Shown here piece after piece: positions 12,626 through 20,590 of a DNA stretch of 32,412 nucleotides. The notes under the pieces are model-generated. The model was not told the DNA's origin and searched no databases. It saw only the letters and a program-made list of their open reading frames with translations. Every line of letters starts with the position of its first letter. Position 1 is the first letter of the stretch. The translations under genes and the position numbers were made by a program. The stretch covers positions 1 to 32,412 of the forward strand of contig JAUIAM010000033.1 of the NCBI GenBank assembly GCA_030425485.1, written 5' to 3'. Source of the DNA: Verrucomicrobiia bacterium. Lineage in GTDB: Bacteria; Verrucomicrobiota; Verrucomicrobiia; Opitutales; Cerasicoccaceae.

Positions 12626-13231
12626 ATGAGTAACGAACAACCGAAGCGGCCAGATCCGCGCATTATTACGAAGGACGACGGCACGCAGCGCGTGCAGGTA
12701 TTTGGCCCGTGGCTGAAACGCTGGGAGGCGGCAAAGCTGCTGGAGGAAAACGGCGGGCCAGTGCCAAACATGGCGTTCGTGAGAACAGGCTGGAAGCTGC
12801 GCGTAGGCGACCTTTCAAGAGTAGATGTCAGAAACGGACACCCAACTCCCTTTTTCCTGTCAGACTATGGGGATCGTTCCCACTGCTGCCAAGTGGTGGA
12901 GCACAACCCGTTCGACCCGAAGTTCACCAATGATGTAATTCTGAATTGTGGCCAGGCTATGTACCCCGAAAGGGCGCGTGAAGAAGAAGAAACTCATTAC
13001 GCCGTCTGGGAGCACAACAAGCGGATGTGGGAAGCTGGGCAGGCGAAAGCGAAAGAGCCTGTGGCCGAGGCTGAATTGTCCGACGAGGACATTTCGAAAG
13101 CCTTTGATGGGATATACTCAAAGGTCATAGAAACCCCAGAAGAAAAGGAAGCCATTCGCACTTACTCAAGGTGCTGGTTTGACTACGGTGTAAAGTTCGC
13201 CATGCGCCAGCAGAACGGGGGTGCGCAATGA
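12626..13231 (+). CDS. Hypothetical early phage protein
   Basis: The 201-residue product starts MSNEQPKRPDPRIITKDDGT; it contains VVEHNPFDPKFTNDVILNCG in the middle and a charged helical C-terminal third (ELSDEDISKAFDGIYSKVIE). No family recognised. It has a strong repeated leader and overlaps the next start by four bases (ATGA). Its place after the initiator suggests DNA metabolism or a host-takeover role, by position only. Confidence 0.6.
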   Translation: MSNEQPKRPDPRIITKDDGTQRVQVFGPWLKRWEAAKLLEENGGPVPNMAFVRTGWKLRVGDLSRVDVRNGHPTPFFLSDYGDRSHCCQVVEHNPFDPKFTNDVILNCGQAMYPERAREEEETHYAVWEHNKRMWEAGQAKAKEPVAEAELSDEDISKAFDGIYSKVIETPEEKEAIRTYSRCWFDYGVKFAMRQQNGGAQ

Positions 13232-14013
13232 GCACGCACCGAAACGAAGAAGGGGAATTTCCCCCTTCAACACCGACGCCTAGGACGGATAGGCACTTGA
13301 GCGAAAACCTACACTCTGGCGGCAGGAGTAGGCCTACGGTCTATGCCTTCGCCCGGAAGCTTGAGCGCGAGCTTGCCGAGGCCAAGGCCGAGATTGAGCG
13401 GCTCAAGGCGCTTGAGAGCCTCACGCGCACGCTCAAAAAAGGCTACGAGGTATTTCCGCTGTCGGTGCCTAGTGGGGCAGGGGGCACCGTCTTGCTTTCG
13501 CTTAAGGACATCGAATCTTCAAACTTTAGCAAGTCAGTAGATGAGATTCATACATCCTCTGGTCAGCGCATAGTCATTACCATCCAGAAGGTAGACGGAA
13601 AAACACCACACGAGACAAGGCAAACCCTCGAAGCCGAGAACGCAGAGCTGCGGAAGGACAAGGAGCGGCTGGAAAATATACTCTCTATTCCGCTGGCCGA
13701 TGGTACGCGGCTTCACGTGGGCGAATGTTTCACCATTGAGGACTGCTACCCGTTCTTTTCGGACGGTCTTGAGAACTACAACGCCAAGCTCATGTGGGAC
13801 GATGAGGTTAAAGTTATTTGGTATCGCATCTATCCCGTTTCCGATCGCGTTCGTGGCATAGCGTGCGATCAGGATATTAGCCACATTGAGGACTCCGAAG
13901 TGTTAAAGCGAATCGTTCGCAGGCCCGCCATCGACGCCGCGCGGGGAACTACTAATCCCGGAGAAATTAGCACTTCTCCAGTAGTGCGGGAAAGCGAGGC
14001 GTCCGATGAGTAA
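13228..14013 (+). CDS. Phage protein with N-terminal coiled coil
   Basis: The 261-residue protein starts with a disordered section containing TPRTDRHLSE, then a coiled coil (FARKLERELAEAKAEIERLK, about residues 44-63), a middle beta-rich part, a second coiled-coil stretch (TLEAENAELRKDKERLENIL, about 132-151) and a C-terminal domain. The TPRTD...FARKLERELAEAK arrangement is common in uncharacterised phage early proteins. It ends ESEASDE, and its stop overlaps the next start by eight bases. A hairpin (GGAGAA/TTCTCC flanked by ACTACT/AGTAGT) lies at 13948-13985 near its end. Confidence 0.65.
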   Translation: MSTHRNEEGEFPPSTPTPRTDRHLSENLHSGGRSRPTVYAFARKLERELAEAKAEIERLKALESLTRTLKKGYEVFPLSVPSGAGGTVLLSLKDIESSNFSKSVDEIHTSSGQRIVITIQKVDGKTPHETRQTLEAENAELRKDKERLENILSIPLADGTRLHVGECFTIEDCYPFFSDGLENYNAKLMWDDEVKVIWYRIYPVSDRVRGIACDQDISHIEDSEVLKRIVRRPAIDAARGTTNPGEISTSPVVRESEASDE

Positions 14014-14350
14014 TTTCGGACACCAATGTGACGCTATACTAGCCAACGGGAAGCGGTGCACATGTCAAAATAAGGCCCACATTCCTACCACTGTGGTTTT
14101 TGATGCCAGAATCAACAGCTACAAGGCGATCCGTTTCCGTTCTGTTAGATTATGCTATAGGCACCTATCGGTGTTGAGGCGTAGGGTGAGGGACAATAAG
14201 CGGCTAAAACTCCATCATGGCGGCTGGCTTGGCGCATACAACAAGCATAAATACGGCTCATTAGTAATCAACCGCCCGTCGGTGGATTGGGGTAATGTAA
14301 AAGCACTTAAAGTCCCCAAGTACTGGGAAAGCGAGGCGTCAGATGAGTAA
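14006..14350 (+). CDS. Small Cys/His-containing basic protein
   Basis: The 114-residue product starts MSNFGHQCDAILANGKRCTC and has further CQNKAH and LCYRHLSVLRRRVRDN. The C..C.C...C..H-type spacing suggests a small zinc-binding fold, and the Arg-rich helix suggests nucleic-acid binding. It begins inside the previous gene (GATGAGTAA junction) and ends with the same ESEASDE tail encoded by a near-identical 26-base string. Confidence 0.6.
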   Translation: MSNFGHQCDAILANGKRCTCQNKAHIPTTVVFDARINSYKAIRFRSVRLCYRHLSVLRRRVRDNKRLKLHHGGWLGAYNKHKYGSLVINRPSVDWGNVKALKVPKYWESEASDE

Positions 14351-14546
14351 GCCTTGGAAATCATGCGCAAAGTGGCCAGATGGGCACACGACAGAAGACT
14401 CACACCTTACCGAATCAGAGGCCTTGGGGGTTTGTTCAATGCTTCAAGAATCTGGGTACGGCGGGGACGGAAAGATTTTCCCCATCAAAACTTGGGTCGA
14501 GAACAATGAGTTAATCAACGACATGGGGGACAATTCCGATGAGTAA
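14343..14546 (+). CDS. Hypothetical 67-residue protein
   Basis: The product starts MSKPWKSCAKWPDGHTTEDS, has two Cys separated by about 23 residues, and ends DNSDE. It starts and ends in GATGAGTAA junctions with eight-base overlaps. The family is unknown. A small protein translated by coupling within a run of like genes. Confidence 0.55.
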   Translation: MSKPWKSCAKWPDGHTTEDSHLTESEALGVCSMLQESGYGGDGKIFPIKTWVENNELINDMGDNSDE

Positions 14547-15171
14547 GCCGCACATCACGCACGACCGCGCAGAGCGGGAGTTGATACGCTCAACGCCCGT
14601 TGGCGGGGAGTTTACAGTGCTCGGCAGCCCTGAGCAGTTTGCTGAGGTGAACAAGAAGCCGGACAAGTGGGAGTATCGTGGAGTCACAATAAACGGACAT
14701 TGGTTATTGAGACCGTCGATATATAACTCCCAGCCGCAAAACTTATTCCAGGACGTAGCCTTCCTCGCTGGCGACGAGTTCCACTTGGACTTTGGACAGG
14801 GTGTACCGCCTGGCTACGACTGCATTAACAATGATTGGTATAATCCTGAGCGTTATATTGTCCGCTTCGTGGCGGTCGAGGACGAGAGGGTTGTTAAGGT
14901 GCAGGACTTAGGGGAAGATGAGTTGTCATACATGCCCGGTTTCTCAGTTCCACCATGGATCGTTGGCATATCCCAAGGGGAGCCAGTTGAGTCTGAGCAC
15001 GCCGACAAAGACCCTTGGTGGTTTTTTGCGGAACTGTGGGACTCCAGATTTCCAAAACACCCATACGACAGCAATCCGTTCGTCGCGCAGCGCAAGTTCC
15101 GCGTGACCCACAACACCATTTTGGCCGGGCAGGACGCCCAGCCGCAAACAACAGAAAAGGAGAATATATGA
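14539..15171 (+). CDS. ASCH-like phage protein
   Basis: The 210-residue protein starts MSKPHITHDRAERELIRSTP. Features that recall the ASCH/PUA-like phage proteins are VGGEFTVLGSPEQFAEV, PGYDCINNDWYNPERYIVRF, and near the C-terminus DPWWFFAELWDSRF followed by YDSNPFVAQRKFRV (compare W...W...NPWVW...F in that family). ASCH domains are thought to bind RNA or modified bases. A disordered tail (QTTEKENI) follows. It overlaps the next start as ATGA. Confidence 0.6.
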   Translation: MSKPHITHDRAERELIRSTPVGGEFTVLGSPEQFAEVNKKPDKWEYRGVTINGHWLLRPSIYNSQPQNLFQDVAFLAGDEFHLDFGQGVPPGYDCINNDWYNPERYIVRFVAVEDERVVKVQDLGEDELSYMPGFSVPPWIVGISQGEPVESEHADKDPWWFFAELWDSRFPKHPYDSNPFVAQRKFRVTHNTILAGQDAQPQTTEKENI

Positions 15172-15467
15172 CCGTAGACGAGCACATACTAACCACATTC
15201 GCCGAAGAGTGTAACGAATGCGCTCAGCGCATAAGTAAGGCACTTCGGTTTGGACTGGATGAAGTTCAATCCGGGAAGATGACGAGCAACACAGAACGCA
15301 TCATCAGCGAGTATGCCGATGTTGTAGCTATGTACGAGCTATGCGTCGAGCGTGGCATTTTTCCTGACGTAACTGAGAGTGGGCTTGGCGTCTTAAAGAA
15401 GATGAAAAAGAAGAAGTTCCTCGAATACCTCGATTACTCCAAGAAGCAAGGTCGAGTCGATGAGTAG
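15168..15467 (+). CDS. MazG-like nucleotide pyrophosphohydrolase
   Basis: I chose ATG 15168, preceded by AAAAGGAG and overlapping the upstream stop; the frame extends farther as a shadow. The 99-residue all-helical protein has TFAEECNECAQRISKALRFG followed by IISEYADVVAMYELC: the EE..E and E..D metal-binding pairs of the MazG/dUTPase-like all-alpha fold. Such phage enzymes clean nucleotide pools or degrade ppGpp-type alarmones. It ends VDE in a GATGAGTAG junction with the next gene. Confidence 0.7.
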   Translation: MTVDEHILTTFAEECNECAQRISKALRFGLDEVQSGKMTSNTERIISEYADVVAMYELCVERGIFPDVTESGLGVLKKMKKKKFLEYLDYSKKQGRVDE

Positions 15468-15870
15468 CGCAACAAAAGCAGACAGCAACAAGCTGGCGAA
15501 GTCCGGCAAGAACTTTGAACAGCTTAAGCAGGCACAGCGCAAGCAAGACGAGTGTGGCCCCGACCTTGAGCTGCGCCGGAAGGTCGCCGAGATCGTCGGG
15601 CTGAAGCATATATCTAAAGGGACATTTGGGCAGCTCTACCACAGCCGAGATGGTAGGAATTTTATAGAGGTACCCTCGTACGAGCTTGACCGGAACGCGG
15701 CTGTCGAGGCCGTTAAGCAGTGGGCAGGGGACGACATCCAGCGAGAAAGTCTGTTTATCTCTGCCGTTGTTATTCTTGGGGCTAAGAGTCTCTATGACGT
15801 AGCCACCATGTCAGCCCGCGAGCTCTGCCTCGCGCTGGTGGCCGCCGCACGAAAGGAGGGGGATTCGTGA
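15460..15870 (+). CDS. Phage ABA-sandwich-like protein
   Basis: The 136-residue product starts MSSATKADSNKLAKSGKNFE, with a charged helical first third. The rest, with NFIEVPSYELDRNAAVEAVK and ATMSARELCLALVAAARKEG, recalls the phage ABA-sandwich family (a paired alpha/beta fold of unknown function ending in a helix that starts after xxxPARAIC-like residues). The assignment is moderate. It overlaps the next GTG start (GTGA) and has AAGGAGG near its 3' end serving that gene. Confidence 0.55.
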   Translation: MSSATKADSNKLAKSGKNFEQLKQAQRKQDECGPDLELRRKVAEIVGLKHISKGTFGQLYHSRDGRNFIEVPSYELDRNAAVEAVKQWAGDDIQRESLFISAVVILGAKSLYDVATMSARELCLALVAAARKEGDS

Positions 15871-16198
15871 GTGATCCGGGAGACAAGGCCATTGCCATCG
15901 CACTAGACCTACAGAGGAGGCTAGAGTTTCACCGCGCTCTCGCGGGGAGAAGACCAAGGAGTATCGCCGCTACGGGCCGGGGTGGAATGAGTCTACATGC
16001 CGGGTAGGGCGTGAGGTGGTGCTGTCATGCGGCTACGGGAAGGCGAAGCGGATGCGGGGGCGTATCGTGTCCTTTGTGCGCGATTGCCAACCGCAAAAGC
16101 TCCTTGGGTGGACGGAGTGTTATGGGCCGGACGCCACCGAGGCCGCCGTCATCGAGATCAAATTTTTTAACCAAGCAACGAACTATGAACCTGAATAA
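15867..16198 (+). pseudogene. Split gene: -1 frameshift at a GGGG run
   Basis: The frame from GTG 15867 (after AAGGAGGGGG) codes MSDPGDKAIAIALDLQRRLE and stops at 16007. The -1 frame stays open to 16198 and reads like protein (KTKEYRRYGPGWNESTC, VVLSCGYGKAKRMRGRI). Moving back one base at GGGG (15944-15947) joins them into a ~110-residue product: ...FHRALAG-EKTKEYRRYGPG.... Either one G was lost from the run (mutation or sequence error) or a programmed frameshift operates; a single GGG re-pairs after slippage but no classic heptamer is present. The 3' end overlaps ssb by 14 bases. Confidence 0.65.
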
Positions 16199-16694
16199 AG
16201 TTATACTGGCGGGGAATTTGACCCGCGACCCTGAGATGAGAGCAACCGCGGGCGGGGCGTCTGTCTGCAAGTTCTCGCTCGCGATCAACCGAACATTCAC
16301 GCCCAAGGGGGGGGACAAGCAGGAGGAGACCACCTATGTCGACGTGGTGGCCTTTGGGCGGCAGGCGGAAACCCTCAACAAGTACATGGCCAAGGGGCGG
16401 CCGCTGTTCGTCGAGGGGCGGCTAAAAACCGAGTCATGGGAGGACCGAGAAACGGGCCAGAAGCGCAGTAAGCTAGGCGTCGTGCTGGAGTCGTTCCAGT
16501 TTATGGGCGGGCGCGAGGAAGGCCAGGGCGTAGCTGCTCACGGGCGAGCAACAAACCCCGTAGCTGCTCACGAAACCGAAAATATGAGCAACAAGCCCGC
16601 CACTCCGCCCAGCCAGCACGAGATGCCCGGCATGGCGGCCAGGCCGAAAACCGGATACGGGGACGCTGACGTAGACGAGGATGTGCCGTTTTGA
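16185..16694 (+). CDS. ssb: Single-stranded DNA-binding protein SSB
   Basis: The 169-residue protein starts MNLNKVILAGNLTRDPEMRA and has the OB-fold signatures VCKFSLAINRTF, TYVDVVAFGRQAETLNKYMA and LFVEGRLKTESWED (residues 1-112). A disordered linker then leads to an acidic DVDEDVPF tip, the motif by which SSB docks partner enzymes. The start at 16185 matches the family N-terminus; the frame upstream is a shadow. A short imperfect repeat (VAAHGRATNPVAAHE) sits in the linker. Confidence 0.95.
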   Translation: MNLNKVILAGNLTRDPEMRATAGGASVCKFSLAINRTFTPKGGDKQEETTYVDVVAFGRQAETLNKYMAKGRPLFVEGRLKTESWEDRETGQKRSKLGVVLESFQFMGGREEGQGVAAHGRATNPVAAHETENMSNKPATPPSQHEMPGMAARPKTGYGDADVDEDVPF

Positions 16695-16739
16695 TTTTAA
16701 CCACAGAGGCCCGGCTGGGCCAGCAACCAAAGGAGAATT

Positions 16740-16937
16740 ATGATACCAGACACGGTAAAATTTAGAATAGGCCAGAAGGTCTATAGCGTGCTCGATGCTG
16801 ATAAGGTCGGAATCATAACAGCGATACTATATCGCCCCAGCGATATCCTGTACTGCGTTGCTGGGCCGGATGGGGCGGATATCTACAGGCACGAATTTGA
16901 AATCACGGAAGAAAAGCCAATCACCGCAGGCATATAG
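16740..16937 (+). CDS. Hypothetical 65-residue beta-rich protein
   Basis: AAAGGAG precedes the ATG. The product starts MIPDTVKFRIGQKVYSVLDA and alternates short strands with turns (KVGIITAILYRPSDILYCVA), like SH3/KOW-like barrels, though I cannot assign a family. It is the last gene before the probable late promoter and thus may close the early operon. Confidence 0.6.
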   Translation: MIPDTVKFRIGQKVYSVLDADKVGIITAILYRPSDILYCVAGPDGADIYRHEFEITEEKPITAGI

Positions 16938-16975
16938 GGGTTCGCCACAATCGAAGATATAGGAAACACTGAAAA

Positions 16976-17004
16976 TTGAGTAGATATTGAACTAATAATA
17001 TGTT
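16976..17004 (+). promoter_or_regulatory. Candidate promoter before packaging genes
   Basis: TTGAGT (16976-16981) and TATGTT (16999-17004) are 17 bases apart in a clearly AT-rich gap (about 16960-17032). Transcription from here would read the 17033 gene and the terminase genes. The boundaries are consensus-like, but late phage promoters often need phage factors, so this is a candidate only. Confidence 0.45.
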
Positions 17005-17032
17005 ATGTAGAATTTAGAAAGGGGAATCAATT

Positions 17033-17323
17033 ATGATGAATACGATAAGCAGAGGACAGGGGGCGGTTGACCGCGAAAAGGAGAGCTTGAGGACGTATAT
17101 GCGGATCAATCAGGCCGTGGACAATCTCAAGCGCGACAAGAAGAACTATGATGACCGTGTGAAGCGGGGGATTGATATGCTTGAGGATGCAAAGGACTTG
17201 ATCGCGGTGAACTTGAATGTGCCAGGCGATGAACTGCCGGGCATAGACGTGGTCGATACCTTGCCACCCGATGTTATGCGCCTCATCGACGACCCCTGCG
17301 TGCAGAACATCCCGACACGATAA
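17033..17323 (+). CDS. Hypothetical 96-residue helical protein
   Basis: AAAGGGG precedes tandem ATG codons (17033 and 17036). The product starts MMNTISRGQGAVDREKESLR and is mostly helical and charged (NLKRDKKNYDDRVKRGIDML), followed by a Pro-containing C-terminus. Unknown family. As the first gene after the promoter it could be a late regulator or a small packaging accessory; nothing in the sequence decides. Confidence 0.6.
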   Translation: MMNTISRGQGAVDREKESLRTYMRINQAVDNLKRDKKNYDDRVKRGIDMLEDAKDLIAVNLNVPGDELPGIDVVDTLPPDVMRLIDDPCVQNIPTR

Positions 17324-17325
17324 AT

Positions 17326-17910
17326 ATGGGCGCAGTGCAATACAGGGATGACCTCGCCAATGAGGTGCCGATGCCGGAGCCTTTGCCGGAGCATCATAAG
17401 CTGCTTGTCGAGATGGCCGCGCGCGTGCAGGAGATGGACGCTTTTTGCGGGAGAGGTGAGGGGACGCCCGAAGGGGTGAAGTTCATGCGCCGCATGGTGA
17501 CCATATATCAAAAAAGCCCCGACGCCTACGACCTCGTGCTGGACCTACTGGCCGGGCAAGAGGCGTTGTCTATGTCTCTCGCGAAGAGAGGGGGCGCGTC
17601 CCAAACCCGTGGCCCAAGGGATGAGGCCCGCCAATTACGCCTCGCCGCGCGTAAACGTGCCATCAAGGACGAAATCGCCGCCCTCGAATCAACGATGCCT
17701 CCCAATTACCTGGAGCGGGTGCAGGAGCTCGTTACCGAAATGGGGGAGGTGGAGCACAGCCAAAGGGCTTGCCGATCAACTGTCACTAAGCAGGCGTACC
17801 ACCTTCGCCTCGCGCCCGCCCTAGATGCCATCAATCGCGTGTGGCCAGCCATCACGCCAGCCATCACCCGTCTCGTACAGGATCATCATGGACACGGGGG
17901 GGAGGGGTGA
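17326..17910 (+). CDS. Hypothetical 194-residue helical protein
   Basis: The ATG follows two bases after the previous stop. The product starts MGAVQYRDDLANEVPMPEPL; it is helix-rich with RLAARKRAIKDEIAALESTM forming a likely coiled coil at about residues 105-125 and a His/Gly-rich tail. No family recognised. It lies directly upstream of terminase small subunit and ends at the point where base composition changes. Confidence 0.6.
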   Translation: MGAVQYRDDLANEVPMPEPLPEHHKLLVEMAARVQEMDAFCGRGEGTPEGVKFMRRMVTIYQKSPDAYDLVLDLLAGQEALSMSLAKRGGASQTRGPRDEARQLRLAARKRAIKDEIAALESTMPPNYLERVQELVTEMGEVEHSQRACRSTVTKQAYHLRLAPALDAINRVWPAITPAITRLVQDHHGHGGEG

Positions 17911-18006
17911 GGATTTTTTTACAATTGTATCACGATTTTTCCACGGGTCCTTTTTATGGGGCTGGAAGTCTACAGGTAAGCAGCAGCGACAAGCGTTTTT
18001 GAGCGA

Positions 18007-18579
18007 ATGCCCTCCAAAAAATCCACTTCCGCCCCGCGCAAGCGAACCTCCACCGTCAAGCGCACCCCGCGTGCCCCTGGTAAATCCCCCCGCGCGGCTA
18101 AGTCGTCGCCTGGTCGGCTCCCGTCTACGTGGGCGGAGTTGGCGAACGCCTTGGGCATCACGGATCGCCAACTCCGCACTTTGCGGGCGGAGCACGCGAA
18201 CGCCCCGCAGGACATCGACCTCGCGGCGTGGTCGGGCTGGCATGCGTTGTGGAAGGCGGGGCACTTCGAGCCGAGCGATTTGAAGGACGAGCGCACACGG
18301 CACGAGCGGGCGAAGCGCGAGCGTGCGGAGCTTTTGCTGGCAAAGGAGCGTGGGGAGGCCGACACGCGCGCGAACTACGAGCGTGCGATCTCCGAGGCTT
18401 TGGGGCCGGTGGAAACTTTCCTTAATGACCTCCCTTATCGCGCGAGCCTCGACGCGAATCCGGAAGCGCCGCACGTGGCGGAGACGGCCCTGCAGGCGCA
18501 CATTGATAAGTTCCGCAAAGAGATTTCCAAGCGCGTTGCAAAGATCGACGCCGACCTGACCACGCCCGATGCAGCTTAA
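18007..18579 (+). CDS. Probable terminase small subunit
   Basis: The 190-residue protein has a Lys/Arg/Ser/Pro-rich N-terminal tail (about residues 1-38), then a helix-turn-helix (STWAELANALGITDRQLRTL, about 40-59), a long charged helical region (DERTRHERAKRERAELLLAK) and a helical C-terminus. This is the layout of Nu1-like small terminase subunits, which bind the packaging start site and hand DNA to the large subunit. No Shine-Dalgarno. It overlaps the large subunit gene by 11 bases, which strongly supports the role. Confidence 0.75.
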   Translation: MPSKKSTSAPRKRTSTVKRTPRAPGKSPRAAKSSPGRLPSTWAELANALGITDRQLRTLRAEHANAPQDIDLAAWSGWHALWKAGHFEPSDLKDERTRHERAKRERAELLLAKERGEADTRANYERAISEALGPVETFLNDLPYRASLDANPEAPHVAETALQAHIDKFRKEISKRVAKIDADLTTPDAA

Positions 18580-20512
18580 CACAGACAGCCGCCGCCTCCG
18601 CCGCCACGCCCTGGACATCCTCGCCTACCGCGAGCGGCTCACGCCTGAGCAGTGGATCGCCACGCACTGCGAGCTCACGCCCAAGGTCACGGACTTCCAC
18701 CCCGGCCCGGCCTCGCTCCGCTACTTCCCGTACATGCGCCGCATCCTCCAGGTCATGGCCGACCCGCGCACCCGCCGCGTCACGCTCGACTTCGGCTCAC
18801 AGCTCATCAAAACGACCATCGTTTACCTCTTTCTCGCCTGGTCGATCTGCAACCGCCCCCGCTCCATCGGCTACTTCCTCCCCGCCGAGCGCGACATCAA
18901 AATCTTCTGCCAAAACAAGTGGTACGACCTTTGGACCTACGAGTACCGGGGCAAAAAATACCCGCGCAACGCCGCCCTCGCCGCCGAGCTTCCCCTCATG
19001 GCCGACGGCTCGGTAAACGAAGACCTCTTCACCTACACCGTACAAAAGTTCCGCCGCTGCAACATGACGCTCCTCGGCACCGGCGTAGACATCGCGGTAA
19101 AGTCCCAGCCTTACGACATCCTCGTGCTGGACGAAACCACCGAGATCGAGCGCCGCCGCTGCGAGCAGGCCGCCGACCGCATCAAGGGCCGCCCCCGTGG
19201 CCTCATCATCGAGACATCATCCCCCGGCGAAGAGCCCTGCTACATCACAGACCAGCGCCTCGCAGGCACCGACGAGCACTACCATGTGCCGTGCCCCCAC
19301 TGCGGCCAGCCCTTCGAAATCCTCTGGCGTGAGCACCGCGACTCCGGCCCCTACTACTTCCACGCCGACCCAGCCGCCCTCGGCACGACCGACAACCCCG
19401 AGGCCTACAACCTTCGCCAGATCGCGGAAACCACCTGGCTCGAGTGCGCCCACTGCCAGGGCGAAATCCGCAACGCGCAAAAGCAGTCCCTGCTCGACGC
19501 CGGCCAGTGGATTCCCAACAACCCAAACGGCACCCCCGGTCACTACTCCTTCCACCTCTCCAGCCTCTATTCGCCCATCCTCCCTTGGGGCGCTGCGCTG
19601 TCCGACTGGTACAAATCCCTCGGCAACCGCGACGCCCTCTACCGCTTCACCACCGGCTTCCTCGCGCAGACTTGGCGCGATACCGCCACGCCCACCAACC
19701 CCGGCAAGCTCAAGTCCTGCGCGGGCGACTACCAGCGGGGCGACCCCCGGGGCGACGCCCGCCTCATCATCGTAGACGTCCAGCGCGCCGACCTCCGCTA
19801 CAACATCCGCGGCTACTCCGGCGGCAAGCTCTCCGAGCTCATCGACCACGGCTCAGCCGCCTCCTTTAAGGACATCGCCGACCTGCAGGACAAATACAAG
19901 GCCGACCACGTCGGCATAGACGTGCAGTACCCCGAGCGCCAGCAGGAAGCCTACGAGGCCATCCACGCCAACCAGGGGCGCGGCTGGTTCGGCATCCTCG
20001 GTAAAAAATCCGGCACCCACATCGCCCGCACCACCCCTTTCCGCGAGACCTCCGTCGGCGCGTTCACGGGTAAAAAGCGCGGCCGCTTCGCCCCCTCTGA
20101 TGCCATCACCGTGCTCCACATAAACGGCGACATGTGGAAAGCCGAAATGGCTAAAGCCCGCAACGCTGAAAACCCAAACTGGAAAGTCTACACCGACCCG
20201 CACCCCTCCTACATTCGCGAGCTCTACGCCGAGTACCAGACGCAAAAGCGCAACCCCCGCACCGGGCGCGACGAAAACGTCTGGAAGGTTAAAGCCCACG
20301 GCCAGAACCACCAGGGAGACTGCGAGACCTACCAGTTCGCCGCCGCTACCTGGCTCGGCCTGCTCACCACGGCAAACACCTCCGCCATCGCCTCTGTGCT
20401 CAAGTCCATCGCCGCGCGCGCCCAGCCCGCCACGCCTGACGACGGCTCAACTCCCACCACCGCTAAGCCCCCCTCCAAACTCCAGCAGGCCCTCAACGCC
20501 CGAAAAACTTGA
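18569..20512 (+). CDS. Terminase large subunit, GpA family
   Basis: The 647-residue protein matches the lambda GpA type in length and layout. The ATPase has a Walker A-like GSQLIKTT (about residues 76-83) and Walker B ILVLDET (about 184-190), then a GLIIETSSP coupling segment (about 211-219). CPHC (about 242) and CAHC (about 293) form a zinc ribbon. The nuclease region has LIIVDVQ (about 399), GIDVQYP (about 449) and a late HQGDCETYQ. It cuts and translocates DNA into the prohead. Packaging is therefore probably lambda-like with defined (cos) ends, but no cos site was identified. Confidence 0.93.
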   Translation: MQLNTDSRRLRRHALDILAYRERLTPEQWIATHCELTPKVTDFHPGPASLRYFPYMRRILQVMADPRTRRVTLDFGSQLIKTTIVYLFLAWSICNRPRSIGYFLPAERDIKIFCQNKWYDLWTYEYRGKKYPRNAALAAELPLMADGSVNEDLFTYTVQKFRRCNMTLLGTGVDIAVKSQPYDILVLDETTEIERRRCEQAADRIKGRPRGLIIETSSPGEEPCYITDQRLAGTDEHYHVPCPHCGQPFEILWREHRDSGPYYFHADPAALGTTDNPEAYNLRQIAETTWLECAHCQGEIRNAQKQSLLDAGQWIPNNPNGTPGHYSFHLSSLYSPILPWGAALSDWYKSLGNRDALYRFTTGFLAQTWRDTATPTNPGKLKSCAGDYQRGDPRGDARLIIVDVQRADLRYNIRGYSGGKLSELIDHGSAASFKDIADLQDKYKADHVGIDVQYPERQQEAYEAIHANQGRGWFGILGKKSGTHIARTTPFRETSVGAFTGKKRGRFAPSDAITVLHINGDMWKAEMAKARNAENPNWKVYTDPHPSYIRELYAEYQTQKRNPRTGRDENVWKVKAHGQNHQGDCETYQFAAATWLGLLTTANTSAIASVLKSIAARAQPATPDDGSTPTTAKPPSKLQQALNARKT

Positions 20513-20590
20513 CGCCCCGCCCATTGTCAAACAGCCCGCAACCGGGGTAGGCGAGCAGCCCCTCCATGCCCGCAGGTGTGGCCACGCACT

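Noticed and set aside
17821-18618. 265-codon minus-strand frame across the small terminase gene
   Set aside because: Arg/Leu-rich product without domains, opposite a well-placed terminase gene; a composition artefact.
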